From Stenotrophomonas rhizophila (lineage in GTDB: Bacteria; Pseudomonadota; Gammaproteobacteria; Xanthomonadales; Xanthomonadaceae), in assembly GCF_007667275.1 (NCBI RefSeq), contig NZ_VDQT01000002.1:682001-746000 (forward strand): a stretch of 64,000 nucleotides of DNA. The letters run 5' to 3'. Under the pieces are notes generated by a model. The model saw only the letters and a list, made by a program, of their open reading frames with translations, made no database searches and had not been told where the DNA came from. The translations under genes and the position numbers were made by a program. Below are positions 10,641 to 20,738 of the stretch, in pieces; the first letter of the stretch is position 1, and each line of letters starts with the position of its first letter.

Positions 10641-11471
10641 ATGGAACGCATTGAACATCGCGCCGCCTTCGGTGGCTGGCAGGACGTGTACCAGCACCGG
10701 TCGCAGGTGCTGGGCTGCGACATGAAGGTGGCCGTGTACCTGCCGCCACAGGCCGCCACGCAGAAGCTGCCGGTGCTGTACTGGTTGAGCGGGCTGACCT
10801 GCACCGAGCAGAACTTCATCACCAAGGCCGGTGCGCAGCGGTACGCCGCCGAACACGGGGTGATCCTGGTCGCGCCCGACACCAGCCCGCGCGGCGACGA
10901 CGTCGCCGATGCGGAGGGTTACGACCTGGGCAAGGGGGCGGGGTTCTACCTCAATGCCACCGAGCAGCCGTGGGCGAAGCACTACCGGATGCATGACTAC
11001 ATCGTCGAAGAGCTGCCGGCGCTGGTGGAAGCGCACCTGCCGGCCAGCGCTGCACGCGGCATCAGTGGGCATTCGATGGGCGGGCATGGCGCGCTGGTGA
11101 TCGCGCTGCGCAATCCCGGCCGTTACCGCAGCGTGTCGGCGTTCTCGCCGATCGTTGCTCCGACCCGGGTGCCGTGGGGGCAGAAGGCGTTCTCGGCCTA
11201 CCTGGGCGAGGATCGCGCCGGCTGGGCGCAGTGGGATGCCAGCGAACTGGTGGCCACGGCGACGGAAAAGCTGCCCCTGCTGGTCGACCAGGGCGGCGGC
11301 GACGAGTTCCTGGACAGCCAGCTGCAGCCGCAGTGGCTGCAGGCCGCGTGCACGGCAGCGGGGCACCCGTTGCAGTTGCGGCTGCAGCCGGGGTATGACC
11401 ACAGCTATTACTTCATCAGCACGTTCATCGGCGAGCACATCGCGCATCACGCCGAAGCGTTGCACGGCTAG
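10641..11471 (+). CDS. frmB: S-formylglutathione hydrolase
   Basis: A 276-residue serine hydrolase of the esterase D family that splits S-formylglutathione into formate and glutathione, the second step after FrmA. The nucleophile is S145 in GHSMGGHGAL; the family oxyanion segment LSGLTCTEQNF is at about 49-60, and the acidic and histidine members lie in DQGGGDEFL and YDHSYYFI. The ATG is preceded by CGCGGAG. It is the last gene of the frm operon; the repeat-rich stretch after it probably marks the operon end. Confidence 0.95.
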   Translation: MERIEHRAAFGGWQDVYQHRSQVLGCDMKVAVYLPPQAATQKLPVLYWLSGLTCTEQNFITKAGAQRYAAEHGVILVAPDTSPRGDDVADAEGYDLGKGAGFYLNATEQPWAKHYRMHDYIVEELPALVEAHLPASAARGISGHSMGGHGALVIALRNPGRYRSVSAFSPIVAPTRVPWGQKAFSAYLGEDRAGWAQWDASELVATATEKLPLLVDQGGGDEFLDSQLQPQWLQAACTAAGHPLQLRLQPGYDHSYYFISTFIGEHIAHHAEALHG

Positions 11472-11477
11472 GCAGGG

Positions 11478-11501
11478 GCAGCCACGCAGGGGTGGCTCTA
11501 C
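11478..11501 (-). repeat. GTAG element, reversed; left of an inverted pair
   Basis: Reads CAGCCACGCAG to GGCTCTAC on the + strand, that is, the GTAG end faces right. It pairs with the forward copy at 11587 and encloses the 20-base tandem repeats. Confidence 0.75.
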
Positions 11502-11580
11502 GCCGGTGAGACCGACGTCTGCCGGTGGGCTTGGTCATCTGCCGGTGGGTACGGTCGTCTGCGGGTGGGTACGGTCGTCT
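11501..11580. repeat. Four 20-base tandem repeats
   Basis: Four head-to-tail units of 20 bases, typified by GCCGGTGGGTACGGTCGTCT. The first is the most diverged, and the last two differ by one base. They fill the space between two oppositely oriented GTAG elements. No reading frame of interest crosses them. Confidence 0.8.
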
Positions 11581-11586
11581 GATCGT

Positions 11587-11610
11587 GTAGAGCCACGCCT
11601 TGCGTGGCTG
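11587..11610 (+). repeat. GTAG element, forward; right of an inverted pair
   Basis: Starts GTAGAGCCACG and ends CGTGGCTG, lying 8 bases before the stop codon of the minus-strand RIO kinase gene. Convergent to the copy at 11478; transcribed together they could fold as a long hairpin at the end of both frmB and the kinase. Confidence 0.75.
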
Positions 11611-11618
11611 TACCCCCA

Positions 11619-12481
11619 TCAATCGTCGTCTTCTTCCGCCGCTTCCCGACCCTGCTGGCGGATCAGCGCTTCTTCGCGCGCGTCGTTGATCGCGTGGCGC
11701 ACGCTGTCCAGGTCGATGGTCGATTCGTCATGCACGAAGGTGCCGGTCAACGGACTGTCCGGCAGCAGTTCACCGGCCTCGAACAGCGCCCACATCTCCT
11801 CGCCGTACCAGGTATCCAGCAACTCCGGCGCCGACCGCCCCAGGTACGCGGTGAGGTTGTTCACATCGCGCAGCAGCATGCTGCGCGCGGCATTGTTGCC
11901 CCCGGCGCTCACCACCTGCGGGAAATCGATCACCACCGGGCCGTCCGGCCCCACCAGCACGTTGTACGGCGACAGATCGCCGTGGATCAGGCCACAGCAC
12001 AGCATCAGCACCACCTGGCGCACGAGAATCGCGTGGAACTCACGGGCCTGGTCGGGCTCCAGCTCGACCTCGCCCAGACGCGCGGCGGAGAACCCCTCCG
12101 CGTCGGTCACCAGCTCCATCACCAGCACGCCATGGAAATACCCATGGGGTTCCGGCACACGCACGCCGGCGTCACGCAGCTGGTACAGCGCGTCGACCTC
12201 GGTGTTCTTCCACGCCGTTTCCTGCTGCTTGCGCCCGTACTTGCTGGCCTTGCCCACCGCGCGGGCCTCGCGGCTGCCGCGCACCTTGCGCCCTTCCTGG
12301 TACTGCACGCGCTGCTGGAAGCTGCGCTGGGCCATGTCCTTGTAGACCTTGGCGCAGCGCACATCGTCGCCGCTGCGCACCACGTACACGGCCGCCTCCT
12401 TGCCGCTCTTGAGCGGGCGCAGCACTTCATCGATGACGCCATCTTCGATCAGCGCCTGCAGGCTTTCAGGGGTCTTCACGT
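11619..12481 (-). CDS. RIO1-family serine protein kinase
   Basis: A 287-residue atypical protein kinase. The nucleotide-binding lysine sits in CAKVYKD after a glycine-poor loop (GKEAAVYVV). The catalytic loop is LIHGDLSPYNVL and the metal-binding loop VIDFPQVV; DFPQ in place of DFG is usual for RIO kinases. A flexible acidic tail ends the protein. The start taken is GTG at 12481 (VKTPESLQ), where recognisable RIO sequence begins; the frame stays open to an ATG at 12578, but the extra 32 residues look non-coding. Bacterial RIO proteins are poorly understood, and substrates are unknown. Confidence 0.88.
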
Positions 12482-12608
12482 AGTCTCGGTCACGAGGGCG
12501 GCGCCAGTGCGCCAGCCGGAAAGGGAGGGCCGGCGATTCTCGCACCTTCGCGGCGGCCGGGCCAATTGCCCACCCCATCCCGGTTCAGCCACCCGGGCCG
12601 GGCAGGGC

Positions 12609-13328
12609 TCAGGGCAGGGCCTGCTCGCCACGCAGCACCGGGTAGGGGTTCAGCGACTCGCCCTTCCACCACTGCTTTTCCGGGCCCAGCCGGTGGATCT
12701 CGAAGTGCAGGTGCGGCGCGTCCGGGCTGGCGTTGCCGGTATGGCCCACGTAGCCGATCACGTCGCCCCGCTTGACCACCTGCTTTTCCGCCAGCCCATC
12801 GGCATAGCGCTGCAGGTGGGCGTAGTAATAGCAGTACGTTCCGCCGGGTTCGAACTGGTACACGGTCAACCCGCCGCGCTCGCTGTCGAACAGCTTCTCG
12901 ATCGTGCCATCGGCCACCGCCAGTACCGGCGTGCCTTCAGGCGCGAGGATATCGATGGCATCGTGCACCCGCCCCTCGCTGCGCGCATCGGTAAACGTGT
13001 CCTGCAGCTGCGCGGCGGTGATCCCCTGCACCGGCAACAACAGTCCCGGGGCAACCCCCGCGCTCGGCGCAGGAGCAACAACCTCCCGCGTAGAGCCAGG
13101 CCCTGCCTGGCTGCTCTCCACAGGGGCAACCGCCGCCCCGGTAGAGCCAGGCCCTGCCTGGCTGCCCTGCGCAGGAACAACAACCTCCCGCGTAGAGCCA
13201 GGCCCTGCCTGGCTGCTCTCCACCACGGGTTGGCCTCCACCCGACGCGGAAACACCACTATCCGACGCCAGCAACCACCAGCCGGCCACGCCCACCACCA
13301 CGCCCAACGCCAGCAGTCGCATCAGCAT
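12609..13328 (-). CDS. M23-family peptidase with repeat-encoded linker
   Basis: A 239-residue envelope protein: an N-terminal membrane anchor or uncleaved signal (about 4-22), a low-complexity linker (37-87), then an M23/LytM domain (about 100-235). The zinc site is complete: H122 and D126 (RVHDAIDIL) and H206/H208 (HLHFEIH), so peptidoglycan endopeptidase activity is likely. The linker is three 17-residue repeats each containing SQAGPGST, encoded by three GTAG palindromes lying in frame inside the gene. It is followed upstream (6 bases) by an L,D-transpeptidase gene on the same strand, so the two are probably co-transcribed and act together on the cell wall. Confidence 0.88.
   Translation of the reverse strand: MLMRLLALGVVVGVAGWWLLASDSGVSASGGGQPVVESSQAGPGSTREVVVPAQGSQAGPGSTGAAVAPVESSQAGPGSTREVVAPAPSAGVAPGLLLPVQGITAAQLQDTFTDARSEGRVHDAIDILAPEGTPVLAVADGTIEKLFDSERGGLTVYQFEPGGTYCYYYAHLQRYADGLAEKQVVKRGDVIGYVGHTGNASPDAPHLHFEIHRLGPEKQWWKGESLNPYPVLRGEQALP
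13090..13216 (+). repeat. Three GTAG elements at 51-base period inside the M23 gene
   Basis: Copies at 13090-13114, 13141-13165 and 13192-13216, each starting GTAGAGCCAGG and ending CCTGGCTGC. The exact 51-base spacing shows a 51-base unit (element plus 26 bases) was amplified in tandem. Read on the minus strand it encodes 17 residues without a stop, so the peptidase frame survives. Confidence 0.85.
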
Positions 13329-13334
13329 CGTCGT

Positions 13335-14300
13335 TTACTCCTGCATCACTACCGGCACCGACGCATCCACCGCGTCAGCCACCTGCAGCGCGTCCCAGTT
13401 GGTCATCCGCACGCAGCCGTGCGATTCGGTCTTGCCCACATGGCCCGGCTCGGGCGTGCCATGCAGGCCGTAATGCGGCTTCGAAATGTCGATCCAGACC
13501 GGCCCGACCGGATTGTTCGGGCCCGGCGGCAGGGTAGCCTTGCGGTCGCCGGCCTTCGCATCCCAGAACAATTTCGGGTTGTAGTGGAACGGCGGATTGC
13601 GCGAGACACCCAGGATCTTCCACTTACCGATCGGCAGCGGATCATGCTGGCTGCCCGACGACACCGGGAACTGCGCGTACACCTTGCCCGCCGCGTCGTA
13701 CAGGCGCAGCGTGGAATCCGATTTGTCGATCACCAGCTTGGCCGCCTTCGGCAACGCTGCCGGTGCGATGTTCGGCACCTGGATCGTGCTGCCGGCCTTG
13801 CCAAGATCCACACCCGGGTTGAGGGCTTGCAGCAGCTTCGGATCGGCATGGAAGCGTTCGCCCAGGGCCTCGCCCACAGAGGTGAAACCCATCGCCGTGA
13901 GCTTGGCCTGCTCGGCGGGCTTCTTCGGAAGCGGCTGGAACGGGCCTGCAACGTCCTCGGCGGTGAGCGTGTAACTCGCCAGCGGCGGCGCGCTGTCCGG
14001 CTGCAGGGCCTGCCAGGTGGCATCATCCAGCTCACCGGTCACCTTCAGGCCGCGTGCGGCCTGGAAGCCGGACACCGCGCGCTTCTGGTTGGAACCGGGC
14101 AGCCCGTCGATCTGGCCCGGCGAAAAATGCGCGCGGTCCAGCAGCACCTGTGCATGCAGGTCCGAGCGGGGGCCGGTGGCCACGGTGCCGTCTTCAGCGA
14201 TGGGGGCGGGCAGGGAAGCCGGGGCCTGCGCCAGCGCAGGGGTGGCAGCGGCCAGGGCAAGGGCAAGCAGGGAAGCAGTAGCAGGCAGGCGCAGCGGCAT
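13335..14300 (-). CDS. L,D-transpeptidase (YkuD domain)
   Basis: A 321-residue exported enzyme that would make 3-3 peptidoglycan cross-links or attach proteins to the wall. It has a signal peptide (1-24, ending ALAQA), a peptidoglycan-binding helix bundle (about 40-100), a LysM-like segment (about 108-165, ending with TIQVPNIAP) and a YkuD catalytic domain (about 185-320) with HGTPEP and the active-site motif SHGCVRMTNWDA. It is the first gene of a likely two-gene wall operon with the M23 peptidase downstream. Confidence 0.93.
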   Translation of the reverse strand: MPLRLPATASLLALALAAATPALAQAPASLPAPIAEDGTVATGPRSDLHAQVLLDRAHFSPGQIDGLPGSNQKRAVSGFQAARGLKVTGELDDATWQALQPDSAPPLASYTLTAEDVAGPFQPLPKKPAEQAKLTAMGFTSVGEALGERFHADPKLLQALNPGVDLGKAGSTIQVPNIAPAALPKAAKLVIDKSDSTLRLYDAAGKVYAQFPVSSGSQHDPLPIGKWKILGVSRNPPFHYNPKLFWDAKAGDRKATLPPGPNNPVGPVWIDISKPHYGLHGTPEPGHVGKTESHGCVRMTNWDALQVADAVDASVPVVMQE

Positions 14301-14400
14301 CGGGTACTCCAGGGCGGATTCAAGCCCACGATGCCGGAGCGCGCTGCACGGGCCCCGTGAAATCCCTGACGGGAAGCTGACCGCCCGCGCGACGCGGCGA

Positions 14401-14736
14401 TTACTGCACGTCGCGCATTTCCCAATGATTACCGGCGAGCAGGCGCATGCGCTGCTTGAACACGTCGCTGTCGATCTTGGTGGAGACGGTCAGGTTGATG
14501 CGCAGGTCTTTCTGCTCACCGGTCACCGTAGCGCCCGGATCGGTGGCACCCCATTGCAGTTCCACCGCATCCGGGTCTGGCTGCTTGGCCCGCCACCGCT
14601 CGAACAATGTCGTGCTGCGCAGCGCATCCTGCAGTTCCTCGGCGAAACCGCCGGCGCTCTGCGAACGGAAGGACAGGTCGGGATCGTTGCCGCGGGCTTT
14701 GGCCGGATCCGGCAGGCTGATGCTGTATTGGGTCAT
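14401..14736 (-). CDS. Hypothetical protein
   Basis: A 111-residue acidic soluble protein that I do not recognise. It has no signal peptide or membrane segment and no cysteine motif; the N-terminus reads MTQYSISLPDPAKARG. The ATG at 14736 is supported by GGAG six bases upstream, and coding longer versions from 14748 or 14793 lack a ribosome site. It lies 73 bases downstream of the DegV gene on the same strand and 100 bases before the L,D-transpeptidase; no functional link is evident. Confidence 0.6.
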   Translation of the reverse strand: MTQYSISLPDPAKARGNDPDLSFRSQSAGGFAEELQDALRSTTLFERWRAKQPDPDAVELQWGATDPGATVTGEQKDLRINLTVSTKIDSDVFKQRMRLLAGNHWEMRDVQ

Positions 14737-14809
14737 GTTGGTCTCCATCGAGTGCGGCAAGGTTCGCAGACGCCGGGTGCAATCGGCGTGCACGAACCGG
14801 CCCGATCAC

Positions 14810-15754
14810 TCAGGCCGTAAACGTGTGCGGGCCGTCGGCAAATCCGATGGTCACCGCGCCCTTGCCGACATTGACCATGCCGGTCAGGCTCATCACCGAC
14901 TCGTACACGTCCACCCCGTGCGCCTTGCAGGTTTCGCGCAGGCTGGCGTAACCGGGCAGCGCCTGCAGGTCGGCCAGTTCGCCGCCGTAGCTCACGCACA
15001 CGGTCGGGGTCAGCAACCCGGCCCGGACGCGCTGGCCGACGAAGTCGAACAGCTTCTGCACCGCGTTGTCGAAGCCCTTGATCTTCGCCACCGGGCCGGT
15101 GCTGCCGCGGTAACCGTGCAGCACCGGCTTGATGTCCAGCGCACTGCCCAGCGCGGCGCTGATCAGGCCCACGCTGCGGTCGCCCTTGTGGCGGGCGCGG
15201 GCGCGCATGTAATACAGGTCGCGGGTGACCATGTAGCCGTGCACGTTCAACGCAAGCTCTTCCAGCCGCTCGCGGATCTGCTGCACGCCGGCGCCGCTGT
15301 CGCGCAGCCGTACTGCTTCCACCGCGGTCACGCCCTGGGCGGCGAACAGGTTCTGCGTGTCCAGCACGCGCAGTGCGAACGGCGAGTTGTGCCCCGCCGC
15401 CTGGCGCACCGGCTTGTAGTCGTTGAGGATCGCGAAGCTGGCCTGCATCGCGTTGTCATGGATCGGACTACGCGTCTTGGTGATCGTCATGCAGAACACA
15501 TGGTCGTAGTCGATCACCAGCTTGCCCAGGAACAGGTCGCGGATCTGCGCCACGCTGAAGGGAATGGTTTCGGCCTCGGCGCCATGTTCGGCGACGTGGG
15601 CATGCAGGAAGCTCAAGGTGGCCTGTTCGTCGCGGTGGTCGGCCAGCACGGCCTCGCCAATCCGGACGGTAATGGGCAGCAGCACGATGTTGTGCTGCTG
15701 GATGAAGTCCTGCGGTAGATCACAGGCAGAGTCGACCACGATTCCGATGCGCAT
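14810..15754 (-). CDS. DegV family protein
   Basis: A 314-residue DegV-fold protein. The family's known biochemical role is binding a fatty acid in a cleft, and some members (FakB) present it to the kinase FakA. The N-terminal strand MRIGIVVDSACDLP and segment PITVRIG are typical, as is the C-terminal domain with SVGLISAALG and the closing GKGAVTIGF. No FakA-like gene is in the window, so acceptance of a kinase partner is unproven. The ribosome site GGAGGGGG precedes the ATG by nine bases. Confidence 0.87.
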   Translation of the reverse strand: MRIGIVVDSACDLPQDFIQQHNIVLLPITVRIGEAVLADHRDEQATLSFLHAHVAEHGAEAETIPFSVAQIRDLFLGKLVIDYDHVFCMTITKTRSPIHDNAMQASFAILNDYKPVRQAAGHNSPFALRVLDTQNLFAAQGVTAVEAVRLRDSGAGVQQIRERLEELALNVHGYMVTRDLYYMRARARHKGDRSVGLISAALGSALDIKPVLHGYRGSTGPVAKIKGFDNAVQKLFDFVGQRVRAGLLTPTVCVSYGGELADLQALPGYASLRETCKAHGVDVYESVMSLTGMVNVGKGAVTIGFADGPHTFTA

Positions 15755-15837
15755 CCTGTTTGCCCCCTCCAGGCAGGGTGTTCGTTCGAAAGTGTGAAAG
15801 CTATCTCAAAACGCGTCCCGTTGCCTGACCGCGCCGG

Positions 15838-16473
15838 TCAGCTTGGCCGGCTCCGCTCCACCGCGACCGGCAGCGCCACCACCCGTTCCCACTCCGGCTG
15901 CCGCAGCAGGCCCGGGTCGGCCAGCACGGCCGCCATCAGCGCGTGGCTGTCGTTGCCCCAGAACAGCTCACCGTCGATGGCCAGGGTCGGCACCCCGAAC
16001 ACCCCGGCGGCGATCGCCGCTTCGGTGTTCTGGCGCAGCTGTTCCTTCACCCACGGCGCCCCCACGGCGGCGGCCACGTCGGCAATGTCCAGCATCGCGC
16101 CGGGCAGTGCCAGTGCCTGTGGGCTGTCGCCGGCGCGGCCGTCGCGCCAGATCCAGTTGAACAGGATGTCCACCGCCGCCGGGGTGGCGTCCGCGGCCAG
16201 GCACAGGCGCAGCGCCGCCAGCGGGTTGAACGGGTGGCCGGGCGGGAAGCGCAGCGGCACGCCCTGCTGCTGCGCCTGCCAAAGCGCCTGCCGGTAGGTG
16301 AAGCGGCGCTTGGCCGGGATTTCCGCCGGACCGAGGTTGCCCATGTGGTGCAGCACCGCGCCCAGCGCAATCGGCACCGGGGTGATGCGCTCGAACTGCG
16401 GCAGCGTTTTCAGCTGCTGCCAGTGCAGGTAGGCGAACGGGGAAACGAAATCGAAATACCAGCGCAGGCTCAT
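15838..16473 (-). CDS. DsbA-family oxidoreductase / 2-hydroxychromene-2-carboxylate isomerase-like
   Basis: A 211-residue thioredoxin-fold protein of the kappa glutathione transferase / HCCA isomerase branch. The N-terminus YFDFVSPFAYLHW carries S11 at the position of the catalytic serine instead of CxxC, which excludes a disulfide oxidoreductase. The cis-proline region is GVFGVPTLAIDGELFWGND. The true substrate is unknown. It begins 10 bases after the stop of the metal-site-lacking amidohydrolase and has a clear AGGAA ribosome site, so it is likely the third gene of that operon. Confidence 0.85.
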   Translation of the reverse strand: MSLRWYFDFVSPFAYLHWQQLKTLPQFERITPVPIALGAVLHHMGNLGPAEIPAKRRFTYRQALWQAQQQGVPLRFPPGHPFNPLAALRLCLAADATPAAVDILFNWIWRDGRAGDSPQALALPGAMLDIADVAAAVGAPWVKEQLRQNTEAAIAAGVFGVPTLAIDGELFWGNDSHALMAAVLADPGLLRQPEWERVVALPVAVERSRPS

Positions 16474-16483
16474 GCGACGTTCC

Positions 16484-17745
16484 TCAGTGCGAATAGGCGC
16501 GCGGCTCGCTGCCCGCCGGGGCGGCGTAGCGGTCGCGCAGCTCGGTCTGGCGCGAGCGCATCGGCACCGCGCGGCCGCCCAGCCAGACCTGCTCTGCGTA
16601 GTGGCCCACGTCCAGCGGGTCGCCTTCCCACAGCACCAGGTCGGCCAGTTTGCCCGGCTCGATGCTGCCCAGCCGGTCGCCCACGCCCAGCGCCTGCGCC
16701 GGCACCCGGGTCAGCCCGGCCAGGCCATCCTGCCAGGGCAGGCCGTTTGCCACCGCATTGCCGGCGAGCTGGCGCATCTTGCGGGCGTTGTGCGACGGGT
16801 CGTCGCGCTGGGTGAAGCTGACCGCCACGCCGGCGGCGTGCAGGCGTGCGGCGTTTTCCAGGGTGGCGCCCAGCTGGTCGAAGCTGGCCGGCAGGTTGCC
16901 CAGCGCATCGACGAACACCGGCACCGCGGCCTGCGCCAGCTGCGGCGCGACGCGCCACGCTTCGGCACCGCCGGCAATGGCGACCTTGACCTTTTCGCGC
17001 GTGGCCCAGCGCAGCAGCTGGCGGATGTCGGCGGCGCGGTCCACTTCCACCACCAGCCGGCCCTGGCCGGCCAGGTAGCGCGCCAGCGTGGCGCGTCCGG
17101 CCGGGGTCAGCAGGGCATGCGGCGAATCTACCGCTACCCGGCCACGCGCTTCGCTCACCATCTGCTCCAGCAGCATCCACTGCGCCGCGCGCGAGTTGCC
17201 GGTCAGCTCGGCCGCGGCGGACCCGAGGCGCAGGTACAGCGCCAGTGGGCCGATCGGATCGGCGCTGCCGTCCAGCCGCATCACCCCGCCCTGGCCGGCG
17301 ACGAAGCCGCCGCCGCTGTTGGCGCCCAGCGCGGTGAAGCCGATACCGTCCAGCCGCGCCACCGGAATCAGCACCGACGCCGGGTTGTAGGCCAACGTGA
17401 CGTCGAACTCCGGGCGCAGCGGCTGGTCGTCCAGCTTCAGCGTGCTGTCCACCGTGGTCGCCTCACCGGAGACCTCCTCGATGCCGATGTCGGTGATGCC
17501 GCCAAACAGGGCCGGGGTCAGCGGCCTGCCGTTGGCTTCGACCACGGTCGCCCCCGCCGGCGCGGCCAGGCCGGGGCCGACCGCACGGATCACACCGCCC
17601 TGGACCAGCACGTCGGCATGGTCCAGGCTGCCGCGCGCGCTGGCGGTATGCACCGTGGCATTGCGTACCAGCAGGTCCTGTGCCGAGCTGGCCGGTGCAG
17701 CGCCCAGCAGCGCCAGCGCCAGCAGGGGAAGCAGCGAACGCGCGC

Positions 17746-17749
<4 letters not shown>
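16484..17749 (-). CDS. Amidohydrolase-like protein lacking metal ligands
   Basis: A 421-residue exported protein (signal peptide 1-23) with the amidohydrolase superfamily frame: an N-terminal beta-sandwich strand (DLLVRNATVHTA) and a C-terminal one (GSIEPGKLADLVLWEGDP). Its sister gene directly upstream has the HxH and other histidine ligands; here those places read FGGITDIGIEE, VVEVDRAADI and VAIAGGAEAW, with no histidine. A metal-dependent hydrolysis is therefore unlikely. It starts inside the stop of the upstream gene (ATGA overlap), so the two are coupled and the proteins may form a hetero-complex in the periplasm. Confidence 0.82.
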
Positions 17750-19155
<1,406 letters not shown>

Positions 19156-19308
19156 GTGGTCCCCGATGCGGCGTGAAAGATGTTCCGCGACGCTAGCGGC
19201 TGGGCGCGGCCTTGCCAAGTGACCAAACGCACGGTGCGGACCCGCCCGGCTTGCTTATTCGTTCAAGCGCATGACAATTGGTGCGTAAAACGAGCTGCAG
19301 GACGGAAA

Positions 19309-20091
19309 ATGGGAATGAAGAGCAAGCAGGACATCGTCGAAAACTGGCTGCCGCGTTACACCGGCGTGCCACTGGACCAGTTCGGGCCGCATGTGCTGCT
19401 GACCAACTTCGGCGGCTACCTGCATGTGTTTTCGCACCTCACCGGGGCGCCGGTGCAGGGCATGGACCGGCCGATGGCCAGCGTGACCAGCGACGGCATC
19501 ACCCTGATCAACTTCGGCATGGGCAGCCCTAACGCGGCCATCGTCATGGACCTGCTGTCGGCGATCATGCCCAAGGCGGTGCTGTTCCTGGGCAAGTGCG
19601 GTGGGCTCAAGCGCAAGAACCAGCTGGGCGATCTGATCCTGCCGATCGCGGCGATCCGCGGCGAGGGCACCTCCAGCGATTACCTGCCGCCGGAAGTCCC
19701 GGCGCTGCCGGCCTTCGCGCTGCAGCGTGCGGTCTCCACCACCATCCGCGACCTCGGCCACGACTACTGGACCGGCACCGTCTACACCACCAACCGGCGG
19801 GTCTGGGAACACGACGAGGCGTTCAAGGAGCGGCTGCGGCTGATGCGCTGCATGGCCATCGACATGGAGACGGCCACCCTGTTCGCGGCCGGCTTTGCCA
19901 ACCACATCCCGATCGGAGCGCTGCTGCTGGTGTCGGACCAGCCGATGATCCCGGACGGGGTCAAGACCGAGGCGTCCGATGCCAAGGTCAGCTCCCAGTT
20001 CGTCGAAAACCATATCCAGATCGGCATCGAGGCGCTTAAGCTTATACGGCGCAACGGCAAGTCGGTCCGCCACCTGCGCTTTGACGAGTGA
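19309..20091 (+). CDS. amn: AMP nucleosidase, short form
   Basis: A 260-residue nucleoside phosphorylase-fold enzyme that splits AMP into adenine and ribose 5-phosphate. Family signatures are FGMGSPNAAIVMD, FLGKCGGLKRKNQLGD and the active-site segment AIDMETATLFAAGF. The length agrees with the short Amn form rather than the two-domain E. coli protein. ATG 19309 was chosen because AGGA lies six bases upstream; an in-frame ATG at 19315 is possible. Divergent from the amidohydrolase operon across 153 bases. Confidence 0.88.
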   Translation: MGMKSKQDIVENWLPRYTGVPLDQFGPHVLLTNFGGYLHVFSHLTGAPVQGMDRPMASVTSDGITLINFGMGSPNAAIVMDLLSAIMPKAVLFLGKCGGLKRKNQLGDLILPIAAIRGEGTSSDYLPPEVPALPAFALQRAVSTTIRDLGHDYWTGTVYTTNRRVWEHDEAFKERLRLMRCMAIDMETATLFAAGFANHIPIGALLLVSDQPMIPDGVKTEASDAKVSSQFVENHIQIGIEALKLIRRNGKSVRHLRFDE

Positions 20092-20144
20092 TGGCATTGG
20101 CTTGGGTGGGCGCCTGGACGGCGCGCCGCCCGCAGGGGTAGTGA

Positions 20145-20684
20145 ATGGACGTAGCGGCAAACGTAGTGGAATTCTGGCGCGACGCGGGACCGCAGAAGTG
20201 GTTCACGCGCGATGACGCGTTCGATGCGCGTTTCCGCGAGGCATTCCTCGACGAGCACTTTGCCGCTGCACGGCGTGCGCGCGAGCACTGGCTGGAGAGC
20301 GCCGATGGCGCGCTGGCGTTGATGATCCTGCTCGACCAGTTCCCTCGGAACTGCTTCCGCGACACCGCCCATTCCTACGCCACCGACGGCTTGGCCCGCC
20401 ACTACGCCATGCGCGCGGTGGAAGAGGGCCTGGACCTGCAGCTGGTCCCCAAGCTGCGCGCTTTCATCTACCTGCCGTTCGAGCATTCCGAAGATCCGCA
20501 GGACCAGGAGCGCTCGGTGGCGATGTTCGACGTATTGGGCGACAAGGAATACCTGCAGTACGCCGAACTGCACCGTGACATCATCCGCCGCTTCGGCCGC
20601 TTCCCCCACCGCAACGCGGTACTGGGCCGCATGCCGACGCCGGAGGAACTGGATTACCTGGCCGAGGGTGGCTTCGCGGGGTAA
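20145..20684 (+). CDS. DUF924 family protein
   Basis: A 179-residue soluble all-helical protein of the DUF924 family, which has a TPR-like fold and no established activity. Visible family marks are VVEFWRDAGPQKWF near the start, the central MILLDQFPRNCFR and the segment YLPFEHSEDPQDQE. It follows amn by 53 bases and is followed at once by a strong terminator, so amn and this gene probably form one transcript. Confidence 0.88.
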   Translation: MDVAANVVEFWRDAGPQKWFTRDDAFDARFREAFLDEHFAAARRAREHWLESADGALALMILLDQFPRNCFRDTAHSYATDGLARHYAMRAVEEGLDLQLVPKLRAFIYLPFEHSEDPQDQERSVAMFDVLGDKEYLQYAELHRDIIRRFGRFPHRNAVLGRMPTPEELDYLAEGGFAG

Positions 20685-20690
20685 ATAAAA

Positions 20691-20717
20691 ACGCCGGCAT
20701 AGCCGGCGTTTTTTTTG
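20691..20717. terminator. Bidirectional intrinsic terminator
   Basis: A perfect 8-bp stem ACGCCGGC / GCCGGCGT with loop ATA, preceded by A5 and followed by T8. It lies between the convergent DUF924 and Grx-rhodanese genes and can end transcription from both sides. Confidence 0.9.
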
Positions 20718-20738
20718 AAGCGTTGGTCTTGCGCGCGA

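Noticed and set aside
11619..12481. DFPQ in place of DFG in the kinase as a sign of inactivity
   Set aside because: DFPQ is normal in RIO-family kinases, and the catalytic loop HGDLSPYN and lysine are intact.
11604..14360. A 918-codon + strand frame opposite the RIO kinase, M23 and L,D-transpeptidase genes
   Set aside because: It spans three well-supported minus-strand genes and their gaps with no recognisable fold.
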